Shown piece by piece: positions 1 to 10,424 of a stretch of 64,000 bases of DNA. Below the pieces are notes generated by a model, which was not told where the DNA came from, searched no databases, and worked only from the letters and a program-made list of their open reading frames with translations. How positions within the stretch are numbered: position 1 is the stretch's first letter; each line of letters begins with the position of its first letter. The stretch lies in contig CAUDNR010002802.1 of NCBI GenBank assembly GCA_958430865.1, positions 17,648-81,647 of the forward strand. The letters run 5' to 3'. A program made the translations under genes and the position numbers. This DNA is from Entrophospora sp. SA101 (taxonomy: Eukaryota; Glomeromycota; Glomeromycetes; Entrophosporales; Entrophosporaceae).

Positions 1-166
1 TAATAATGTTGTTGTTCATATATATTTTTAAAAAAAAAAAAGTAATAATAAATTTCTTCTACTTTATAAAATAATAGTATCAGTAACAACTTGTATGTTT
101 ATATTTCATTTATTTAGGTTTATTTATTTACGTTTATTTATTTATATTTATTTATATAGTTCATGA

Positions 167-1754
167 TTAACAATTACAAGCAGTATTTGGTGGTGGCGGA
201 CGTGATAAATCAACTCCGCCTCTAGGATGTAATCCGGATCTTCCACGTGAATTAGCAGCTAATTGATCAAGAGGTAATCTCTTTGCTGTAAAGTCGATTT
301 GGGAGATAAATAAAAATCATTTTTGGTTTGTAATTATAATTATTATAACATTAATTGTAATTATGATAATAATTTTAATGATTACTTACCTATTGATGTG
401 AATAATTCACGAACATTGTGAGATGTTTTAGCTGAAGTTTCAAAAAACAAAAGTCCTGCACTATCTGCATAAGCTTTAGCTTCCTGTGATATGTAAACAG
501 TTATTATATATTTGTTGTAGTTTATGTAATATAATTGCCATTATAATAATATCATTAAAAAAATTAAATAATATACTTCAGTTTCAATTGCTCTACGTGA
601 GCTCAAATCACATTTATTTCCTGCAAGTGCAATAATAATATTTGGATCGGCTTGTCTCTGTAATTCTTTTACCCATGCTTTAGCTTTCTCGAGAGAAGAC
701 TGCCCAATTAATTGGTTTAATTAATTAGTAATGGATACATAAATAAACAATATACATATAAAATAATACTTTTAAAATACATACTGCTTGAGATATATCA
801 TATACTACTACAGCACAATTTGCATTTCTATAATACATTGGAGCCAAACTCTGATTGATTGTGGATTGGATCGGATTGGATAGAGATAGAGAGAATCATA
901 ATAATAATATAATAAAGAACTCTTTCAGTCAGACAATGTACTACTCATTTTTTGTTTTCACGCACACACCGAAATTAATTAATTAATACTATTATTATTT
1001 AATAATTATTTTAATATGATTTAATTTCTTATTTTATTTTCACCTTGTAACGTTCTTGGCCTGCTGTGTCCCTTATGTTTATGTGATTTTTTTAAAAAAG
1101 AAAAGAATGAAAAAGAAAGGGCAAGATTTAAATGAATTTTAAATAAATAATTAACATTAATCAATAAAGCAATAAAAAATGTTAAAGAATCCACCATTGA
1201 TCATTGAATTCTTACCAAATTTCGAATTTAACTGTCGTCTTATCATCAATATTAATTGTTTGCGTAAGGAATGCCGCTAATTAAAAAAAAAATTATTATT
1301 AACTGTATGAAAATTTTCATTAAAAAAATAAACAATATATTTTACCTCCAATTGTACTTTCTTTATAATCTTCAAATTGGTCTTTAACAAATCGCATCAC
1401 CAAACTACAAATATTTTGATTAGATATTACTATCGTCAATTTCTTAATTAATACACACCAAAATCACACAAACCTTGATTTACCAACCGCTGATTCTCCT
1501 ATATATTAAAAAAGTACAAATTATTATATTTAATAGCATGTTATAATTATTGCAATTATTGTAATTGTGGAATGGTAATTCATTCAATTGCGTTGTAATT
1601 GCAACAATTACAGCAACGACATTAATTGGGAGAATTATTAAAATAAGATCGTGCCAGAAATAAACTGAACCACTATACCCAATAAAACAAGCTTGAATTG
1701 AAAAAGCTTATTAGGTGCTTGAGGATTTTGTCTGTTGGGTGTTGGAGATGCCAT
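167..1754 (-). CDS. RAB5: Rab5-family small GTPase (Ypt5/Vps21 type), copy 1, nine exons
   Basis: Small GTPase that controls early endosome fusion and endocytic/vacuolar traffic. Splicing nine short exons on the minus strand gives about 213 residues. The start ATG is at 1754 and the stop at 167-169. In order one sees the P-loop GESAVGKSS, switch I ending in STIG, the DTAGQERYK motif followed by [10 protein letters not shown] (a typical Rab5 switch II), the base-recognition motif GNKCDL, the ETSAK motif, and the C-terminal double-cysteine prenylation signal CNC. Introns have ordinary GT...AG ends, for example donors near 389 and 1680. Residues around the hypervariable tail (LPLDQ) also resemble Rab5. 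The length is normal and no defect is seen. The gene ends about 167 bp from the window edge. An identical copy lies at 34303-35890. Confidence 0.95.
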
Positions 1755-3253
1755 ATTGTTAAATTCAAGTAGCAGTAGCAGTAGTAATTGCGGTAGTTAA
1801 GTAGTAAATTAGTAGTTAGGTATTTGGAATTTTTCTTTTTTTAAAAAAAAAAAGTAAGTTTTACAAGTGATAAAGGAAACAAGACAAGTAAAAAAATAAT
1901 TGTTTTTTCTTATTTTTATTATTATTATTATTTATAATATTAAATTTCTTTTTTTTCTAATTATCACATAAATGTTCCACGGCTATTTCCCATATAAGTA
2001 TGTGACAACTATTATATGGCATAGTAATAGTTAAGTTATAAGTGAACATTATGTCACAATACACACAATGGTATCACATGATTGAATCATATATGGATTT
2101 CAAGGCTCAAAATTCAATCATCACCATTGTACATGTTTTGGATTGCTTCTCTCGCCTTTACTTTCTCAATTGTTTAAGCTTTATTTGGCTTGTTTTGGCT
2201 TGTTTTCTGTTTTTGAGCTTGGACTGCCATCTGTTTTTCTGCTCAGTTAATTCTTGAATAATTTTCTCCTGTTTAATTAATTCGGGTTTTTGCTTCTCTA
2301 TTCTTTAACTTTATTTGGAAGTTCCTGAATAAGTTTTTATTATTTAAATATTTTAGTTACTGTTTTAATTGAACAATATTACTCTTTAATTGTTGATTAT
2401 TGCTTCTTTTCTCTTTTGCTTTTTGTTCATTATCATAGTCATTCTCTAAATCTTTTATTTTTATTCTTTAACTTCCAATATTGTTGATTATTGTTATCTA
2501 TAATCAGCTTGCATCTTCATTTCTTTCCTTTAACACCTTCTTTCCCTGTTTTTGGTTTTCATACAGTTTGTTTTATCATATTACTGTCTTACTTCCTGAA
2601 GTTTAGTATCTATTTATTTTCATGATCAATTTTTGCATTGTCTTTTCCTTTTTGACCTCTTAATAAATTGGTCATGTTTATATTTGTATTGCTTTAGTTT
2701 CGTTGCAGATCCACTTGACTCATATTCTAATTGGTTAGTTTCATCTTGAATTTCCTGTTTTTTTGTTCTTCACTTGATTTCTTCTTATTCAGGATTATTC
2801 AATGATTTGTTCAAGTTCTCAATTTCTTGCTTGAAATTTGTCATCTCACCTTTCAAATCACTTATTTCTCTATTCTTTTCATTTAATTGCTAATATAAAC
2901 TTCTATTTCACTAGCTAAATTTGATAATTATTTTGTAAATTGTCATGATTTACTTGTAATTGATTTTTTTTATTAGTTAGTTGTTATCAATTTGGTTGCC
3001 ATTTACTTTCTTCATTTCATTGATTAATTTCTCATCTTATCAAATAGTTCATTTCTTCTTTTCTTTGGACACCCTCACTATCTAATTGTCTTTTATAACA
3101 GTCATCTTCTCTTAAATTTTCAATATCCTGATGAGCTAAACATTTGCTTCATTTAGTTCTGCTTGCTTCTCTGCTGATTTTCTTTGGAGGAAATTTGCTC
3201 CCTGCATTTGCTCTTGCTTTGATTGCATCTGATTTTCAAATTTTTGCCTTTCT

Positions 3254-3421
3254 TTATAAATGATACACTGTGTCATTTTTAATTTGATTTGGATCAACAC
3301 TTTCTGGCTCTATTTCTGTTCCATCTAAAACACTAAACCAATGAAAATCTTTCCTTTCAAATTCTTTCAATTTATTAGCATAACTAAGTAAGTTAGTTTC
3401 ATCAGATAAATATCTTTCCAT
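3254..3421 (-). pseudogene. Fragment of a decayed coiled-coil-like protein gene
   Basis: A 55-codon open stretch starts with ATG at 3421 and contains patches such as KLKEFERKDFHWFSVLDG. The same coding character continues downstream (towards 2100) in other frames, with Gln/Glu/Lys-rich segments typical of coiled coils but with stops every 20-40 codons. I cannot name the family. The composition is protein-like while the frame is repeatedly broken, so this looks like a relic rather than a small gene. The same relic is at 37390-37557. Confidence 0.4.
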
Positions 3422-5021
3422 GCTGTAATGTAATTATCAGGTTCATAACTTCAAATTTCCAAAGTATTTTCTATTGAATAGCCAATATTGTCAATGTTAT
3501 AATCATTTGGAGAAATTTAGAGAATTCTTTAGCAAATTGGATTATTTGTTTGGAGGTTCCATAGCAAAAGTTATTATTATAATAAATTTTTTTGAGTAAC
3601 AATCCCTGTAAAATATGTTACACGTGTTTTGGTATATAAATTAAAAAATTTCAAGCCTTTGTATCTCATTTTTTTACTGGCTTATTTTTTCACCAGTATA
3701 ATCCTTATGGCATAAACACATATTATGCAAAAATCTCAATTTGATCAGAGGGCACTTAAGCTATCTTTTGCTAGAGAACCTCCAAGTGTTATTATTTATT
3801 TAAAAGGATGGTGGTTGCTGTCACTCTAGTTCTTAGAAACTTGTTTGTTTAATTTTTGACTTTATTTGTATTTACATAACAACTAACAAATTTCAAAATT
3901 ATCATCATCTCTTAATGTTACCCTGATATGAAAAGTATTGTTTCTTTGTAGGAAGTATTTAATGAAAGACACTAATAAATTGATCTTATCATATCTTTTT
4001 GTAGGGATTTAATCAGAAGCATGTAAGACCTATTGAGGAAGCATTTATAGAAAATGAAATGAAGACCCTAGAATACATCTCTCAGATGAAATGCAAGATC
4101 AGAAGAAGAGCAAAATATCATAAAGTCTTAAAACAATTGAAAATCATTTGTTACACAGTTATAAACAGTTGTAAAAAGTGGGTGCTATCTTTTGAGACTT
4201 TATTATTATGGTATTTGAAGTTGAAGAAAAACAAATAAAAATATTAGATTCAATTGATGATGAATAACTTCAGGAAGAAATGAAATCATCAAATAACCAC
4301 TTAAATAAGGTAATTGCTACATTCAAGATTTAATGTTATAATACGCTTGTTATGTTGATTTTTAATAATCTATTTATTTAAGAATTAAAGAATTCTTCCT
4401 GATTATTTAAATAAAATATTATATAATATTTTATAGACCAGGGTACTGAGGCATTTTAGATTGATCCATGAAACATTGTATAGAAAAAATACCTGATAAC
4501 CATTTGATATTGTTTGCTGTGAATGAATTCTCTAAAAAATTCCTGAAACTCTACAGGAATACTTTAATAATGGTTGTAATATTACATTAAGTGATGAGTA
4601 CAAAAAGCTCAGTATAAATACTCAATACTTGTAGGTTTTGTTAACTTGATATATATAAATATTATTTGAAGAGCTAATTTTATTTTTTTATTATTGCATA
4701 GAAAACCAAACATGGACTGTCTAAAAAATTGTTCTGACAATGTTCTAAAAATGACTTTTCTATTTTCCTTATATAAAAGTATTGTTAATAAAAACTTCGT
4801 ACATGGTTGATGGTAAGTTACTCTATATTGTTTTTACACAAAAAAAGGCAGAATAATAATTTATATCCTTCACAACTTTGTTTATAGGCGAGAGATTAAA
4901 GATGGGAACTGCAATTAGCCACTATTCAATTTTCATATGCCACAATTAGTCACAATCAGTATCAACACAAGAGGAGAGGATATAATAATAAAAATCTTTT
5001 CCTTAGGGCCATAAAGTGAAT

Positions 5022-5328
5022 ATGATTAGTAAATTTACAAAAACTCCTATACAAGTGGAAGCTTTATTTGGTGAAGTTAGTGGAGAAATAAGTCCTTTTT
5101 GGCCTGCCAGTAGCATCAACCAAAAAACAATTTTTAATATAGACTTTTGTATGGAATTCACTAACTTATATAATTTTTGTTAACACAAGGTTTTGACATC
5201 AATTTATATGGTATGAAATGGCAAGATGGAATTTATTTCATTGGGTTGATTGATCAGGCCATTTTACTTTTAACAGAAGATGATTCTGGTATGATTGAAG
5301 GTATATATTGTATGCTCAAAGGAACTTG
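5022..5328 (+). pseudogene. Frameshifted relic of an unidentified protein
   Basis: A 53-codon frame from ATG 5022 (with FGEVSGEISPFWPASSINQK) ends at 5183. A second protein-like stretch in another frame, with GMKWQDGIYFIGLIDQA and EGIYCMLKGT, runs from about 5189 to the stop at 5328. The two look like parts of one protein separated by a frameshift. The family is not recognised; a multicopy element-borne protein is an inference from the setting. Second copy at 39158-39464. Confidence 0.35.
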
Positions 5329-6109
5329 AAAGTATGTAGTGATTATTTTTCTAATATTGTGGTGATCAATTCAACTAATCTAATGCTTTGCAGATTAAAT
5401 TAAAGCAACAAAAAAGACTATGAAATTATTAAAATTAAAAACAAATGAAGATACCTTGCACCTGAGACATCCCCACAATTGAATATCAATAGGCCTTCAT
5501 AATTATTTTTAAAATTTTAAAAAGAATATGTTTATACTACTGTTTTCAATCAAAAAAAATATAATAATAAATAAAAAATAATTTCTGTTATAATGTGGTC
5601 TTTGCTTAAGCAGTGTTAATAATATTATTTTTTTTTCATTCTTTAAACTGCATCAGAAAAATATTCATATTGTGACACAATGTTCACTTTGTTGGATTTT
5701 GTTGCAACATCCCCATTTTATATTTAATGTAAAATTAAAAATATTTGGGTTTGGCCAAATTTAGAACAATTTTTGTTGAATATTATAAATTTAGCAAACC
5801 AAATTACTTGTGAACATAGTAAAATACATATACCAAAAGAAGTTCTTCTAAAAATCTTTCAATTACATTAAAGCTAGAGACCTAATCCATCAATTAATAT
5901 TGCCTAGTTCTTGAGTTATATACTTTTAAAGGTTGTACAAAATTTAGGAGGTTTGCACCATAGATAAAACATAAGTCCTGAAAAAATTTAATCCTTTATT
6001 TTTAAAGGAAAATCTGCACCAAAGGAATTCATTTCTCTGGCAAACATTTATCCAAAAAAATTTAATTGCTGATGCATGAATGAATGAGAGAAAAGATCTA
6101 CATCAAGGA

Positions 6110-6317
6110 TGTTAGCCAAAATGGTTTTTGAAAATAGCAATTTTAGCAAGCAATTTCGGAATTACAATATTCTTTATACCAATAGACATAAAAAAATACC
6201 CAGAATTTCGGCTATTGAGTTAAAGTGTTCAAATACTTTTGGATATAATTTTGGTAACTATTAAAAACTATTTCAGCATTTCGGATTTAGTGTCAATTAA
6301 GAGAGGCAATTTCGGCT
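6110..6317 (+). repeat. Small dispersed inverted-repeat element (MITE-like), copy A
   Basis: It starts TGTTAGCCAAAAT and ends near ATTTCGGCT, with further internal matches (ATTTCGGCTATTGAGTTAAA, CATTTCGGATT). The same sequence in inverted orientation, clearly diverged, occurs at 29268-29486, so this is a dispersed family of about 210-220 bp with imperfect terminal inverted repeats. I saw no convincing target-site duplication. Its duplicate in the second large copy is at 40246-40453. Confidence 0.6.
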
Positions 6318-6743
6318 TAATCTGTATTTTTATAATAAATTTTGGGGCAAAATTGCTAATTGTCAAAAAATTGTACTATTCTTTTTGTGCTACCGGATGA
6401 CATTAATAAAGTTAATCTCAAAAAACAATTATATCCAAAATGTTAACATAGTTTGTGTGATGAACAAAGATTTTTCTATATATGTAGGATGTGCAGATTT
6501 TGGATTAGCAGTTAATAAAGACCATTCTGGTAACACGAATTTTTAACCCATGCAATTGTTGATTGACCAATCAAAATCATGAATTTGATAATGTAAAAAT
6601 AAATATGTTGGTTTGATTCATTTTGTCAAAATCATTTCATCAACAATTGTTTCATTAACAAATAGTTCAAATTTAAGAAGTTGGAAGCAACAATGTGGCA
6701 AACCTTTGAAATAGTCCAATAAATTAAATTATACTACTCAAAA

Positions 6744-6914
6744 ATGTATTTAAAGGGTTGGTTTTCAACTTGGTTGAAGAATAACTCTCTTTCTAACTCT
6801 TCTCTTGATCATATCTCTCAATATGATCAAAATAACCTTGATATAATGAATGTTGATGAAATGATTGTAAATGTGACCAATTTAAGATATATAATTAAGA
6901 CAAAACATGAATGA
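6744..6914 (+). pseudogene. 56-codon open fragment, probably part of a decayed element gene
   Basis: An ATG-to-TGA frame of 56 residues with protein-like composition (GWFSTWLKNNSLSNSS, then acidic DQNNLDIMNVDEM). No homologue is recognised. It sits among other broken coding fragments with no visible exons around it, so a free-standing gene is unlikely. Also at 40880-41050. Confidence 0.25.
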
Positions 6915-7947
6915 TATATGAAAAAAACAAATTTAATAAAAACAAAATTTTACAACTCAAAAAAAAAATGTTTTGTTTGCATATTTTAATAAAATTTCCA
7001 TAGTTGTTGCATCATCTGTTGCAGATTCAACATTAACTGGATCATTAACTGTATTTTCATTATTTCAATAAATTCATTTTCATTTAATCTTTTCATCATA
7101 CTTTTTTTTAGTGCAATAACATTTTTTTTTGATTTTGACTTGAAGATAGTCCAAGATATCAAACATTTAGATTGGCATTTTTGTAGACAATGATTGTGAT
7201 AATCATGTCCACATTAAGGTTTCCAGTCTAAACTATTTTGAAAAAAAGTAGCTTTGACAATAGTTTGGGCTTCTCAATAATTTTTTATAAGAGTGAACAT
7301 GAAAAAAATAAATCAACCTATTTTAATTTAATTAATTTAAAATAATTTCGCCTGATTTTGGCCTATAAAAATTAATTTTTGCTCAAAGTGTTTTGGCAAT
7401 TTCAACTACTAAGAAAAGTAATTTTGATCAGAAACCTTAGTCCACATTAAAGGACACTACAATTATTCAAATTAGGATAGTTAGTGTAATCACAATATAT
7501 GTAATGTTTGTAGATAGTTTCCTAGAAGTAACAAAGCCTCTTGGAAGATGACAATCAGTTATTTCATAACTAAAGAAGGCAATTGTATGTGTTAATGCCA
7601 TTAGATAAAGTTTTAGTAATCAAAGAATACTGATTTTCTGCTTGATATATCTTTGTAAACACATCTAAAAACAATAGTACACTTCCAAGAAAGCATATGC
7701 AATTGTTTTGGTGTATATGGATATTTCTAAGCCAGCTGATGAGGGGCTTTAGATATTTCACAAAATCTATGAAATGTTGTCAAAAACTATTGATGCTGAA
7801 AAATAAAATGTGCTTCCTTTTGCAGTTGTTGTGCAGTGAAAAACTTGACTGTACAATGCTGTGAATGATTTCTACAGGACTATCACTTAAAGAGGCGGGA
7901 TAATTAGTAACCATATCAATTATTGAATGATTTGTCTCCATCCAATA

Positions 7948-8530
7948 CAGTGTTCCTAACCAAAAATCAATTTTGGATACTTGTAATTATTTTGGATACT
8001 TATATTTATTTTGGATATAATCATTTCAAACATTTGTTATGATAATATTGCAAATGAATGATTATCAATTGATAACAAATAGTACAGTATTAACTTATTT
8101 GTAAACTTATCCTACTATATAACAAACATTTTTCAAATATTAAAGATAACATATTTTTACAACAATTAAAATATTAATTCAGAAAACATTTTCATTTAAA
8201 AATTAAAAGCCAAATGGAATTTACAGAAAAATTTTCCTAATACTTCAATTGTATAAATCATTTTTAAAATGTCATAATATTCTTACACCTGATGGTAATT
8301 TTTTGATTTGTATGATGATATAATTTATTAATAATTTTTTGATATAGCTTGAAATGAACAATCAAATTGATGATGTCCAAAAAGAAACTTTATCAATTAA
8401 AGAACAAGAAAAAATTAATAATAGTTTGTAAGGATTTATACAAATATCTGAAATAATGAGCATTCAAAATAATTACAAGTATCCAAAATAATATTCGAAT
8501 ATGGAGTTGTAATTACAGTTAGGAACCCTA
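7948..8530. mobile_element. hAT-type non-autonomous element (MITE), copy 1
   Basis: 583 bp flanked by a perfect 8-bp direct repeat ATCCAATA (7940-7947 and 8531-8538). The element starts CAGTGTTCCTAAC and ends GTTAGGAACCCTA, so its ends are inverted repeats of the form YAG-GTTCCTAAC. The 8-bp duplication and the YARNG start are hallmarks of hAT transposons. Subterminal repeats of TTTTGGATACTTGTAATTA occur in inverted orientation near both ends, as hAT elements often have. No transposase is encoded. Confidence 0.85.
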
Positions 8531-8712
8531 ATCCAATAAAAGACATCAGAAAAAAAATTAAAGGCATACACTTATAATTTCTTCAATAAAACCAAAGAAA
8601 AAGATTATTCCAGCAATTCATACAAGCTTCCTCATAAGCCAGCCAGTTACCTTCTTGATGGTGAACTGCATAAACATCAAGAACTAAAGGAAATAAATTG
8701 CTCAAAGATTGG

Positions 8713-8988
8713 TTAAATATAAAAATTCAATGTTTTTGCATGATGATAATCACCAACATTCAACATGAATGCACTTTTTGAATATTTTGTAAGTGCATAC
8801 TCTACATATTTCTCATGTACATCTGCAACTTGCTTCTTTTTACAATCTAATGCTCTTGATTTTGTGGTTGCTCCAAGGTTCGCCATTGTATTTAGGCCTT
8901 CATTAATTGTACCTACCAAAAGGTCAAACTTAAAAGAGTTAATCTTTGTATTATTTGATGAAGTAAGAAGATAACATATGAACACCAT
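8713..8988 (-). pseudogene. Fragment of a multicopy hypothetical protein
   Basis: A 91-codon open stretch. Its middle (GATTKSRALDCKKKQVADVH, then KYVEYALTKYSKSAFMLNVG) looks like real protein: a basic segment, an amphipathic helix, then an LNVGDYH motif. From memory this resembles proteins repeated many times in Rhizophagus genomes and associated with repetitive DNA, but I cannot confirm it. The stretch has no sensible exons around it, and its first residues look like spacer translation. Identical copy at 42849-43124. Confidence 0.4.
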
Positions 8989-9607
8989 TAATCTTCATAC
9001 AGTCCATTGTTTGTTCATTATGTTCAAATGGCTGAGCTGCTTAAATAGAGTTGGTCAAAAAATCCCTTCAAGCTTGGTTCAATTTCTCAGAGCAATCTTC
9101 ATATTTCATCAAAATCATATATATGTAGGACTTTCTTTATTTGAACATTCTTTTTCATAAAAGATTTTGATGGCTCTAGTGAAATCAATCATTTCACTTG
9201 CTTCTTCCTTTTCTTCTTCCCCTTCCTATTCCTCATCTGTGGTTTTTACTCTCCTAGGACCTCTTTTTAAAGGATTTTCTACAAAATTAATTTAACAAAT
9301 GTTACATAAAACAACACCTTCTGTCCACATTACCTTCAATAAGTTGTTGTTCTCAATTTCTTTCGATTTATTGCTTTTCAATTGATGAAATTTAGCTGAC
9401 TTGATGGTTTTACATTCTGTGCAATGTTTATTTACAGACATTTTTTCTTTGAGTAAATTGTATTATGAAAGTTGTGGTATTCAAAGGGATTCAAAAGATA
9501 TGATAACAACACAGTGTAAAGCCTCAAATTTGTGTAATTATTTATAAATGATTTATTGCAAGAATGGGCTATGTAATACCCTTGTAAAAAAGTAGTTTAA
9601 CTGTATA

Positions 9608-10014
9608 GTTGGCTCGGTCTAAAGACCTCCTAAATTTTGGGCAAATTTTATAAGTATAGAAGTCACTTTCTGTCCTATCTTTAAAAAAATAGCTCTATTA
9701 GTTGATAGAATATGTCATTAGTTTTAATGTAAAAGAGAGATTTTATCAAAAAAATTATTTGTTGTAGTGTTCTATTCTTTTTTAAAACATGTACTTTACT
9801 ATGCTCGCGAGGAATTTGTCCACTGTGATTATTTCTAAATTTAGGAAGAATATTACCAAATTTAGACTAGCTTTTTAACTATCGTATCTAAATTTGGCGA
9901 AGTGCTATTTTTTTGAAAAATTTTATTACATTTTTAAACGAATTACTATTACTATTGCTATTTTGAAATTTGGCCGCATGGCGCAGCAATGGGAGGTCTT
10001 TAGACTGAGCCAAC
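9608..10014. mobile_element. Inverted-repeat element (MITE), 407 bp, copy 1
   Basis: The element begins GTTGGCTCGGTCTAAAGACC and ends with its near-perfect inverse GGTCTTTAGACTGAGCCAAC, terminal inverted repeats of about 24 bp with one mismatch. The inside is non-coding and AT-rich. The flanks read ..TGTATA and CATATA.., possibly a degraded target duplication. Superfamily uncertain. Confidence 0.75.
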
Positions 10015-10424
10015 CATATAAAAAATATTGAAAATCCTTCCTTATACAGGACAGCCTCTCCTGTCAGTGAAGTTTTGTACAGAAACATGGTATCATGGCA
10101 TCATGGTAAATCCTTTTATGATAATTGATATGGTACTTTTTTGACAATAACATCTTCAACTAAGAAAAGCCAGTAATAATAATGGTAATGGTAATAGAAT
10201 ATGCATGGATAGCCGCAAGGCATTTTAAGTCTATCACGTGACTTAAACTAGGTTTAATTGGTGGTTCTCAATAGCCAATGATAGTAATTACCCAGTGTTA
10301 AATTCAAGAGCCGCCCGTCCATAATAATAAATAATATATAACTATGTCTAAATAAATAATTTTTATTTTTATATTTTATAATTAATAATTTTGATTACAA
10401 ATCTACAAAAATGTTATTAATGTT

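Larger units (their letters stand above)
1755..10424. other. Transposon and pseudogene debris between Rab5 and THO2, copy 1
   Basis: 8.7 kb with no intact gene. It contains degenerate coding remnants on both strands (listed separately at 3254-3421, 5022-5328, 6744-6914 and 8713-8988) and three inverted-repeat elements (6110-6317, 7948-8530, 9608-10014). About 2100-3560 on the minus strand reads as a broken coiled-coil-like protein in several frames, with patches such as EKQAELNEAN interrupted by stops. The first 200-250 bp upstream of 1754 should contain the Rab5 promoter, but I recognise no specific site. Confidence 0.7.

Noticed and set aside
2042..2257. 71-codon frame on the plus strand
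   Set aside because: Reads as Cys/Phe/Leu-rich translation opposite the decayed coiled-coil relic on the minus strand.
8765..9160. Plus-strand frames at 8765-8974 and 8978-9160
   Set aside because: The first is antisense to the better-looking minus-strand fragment; the second has no protein signature.
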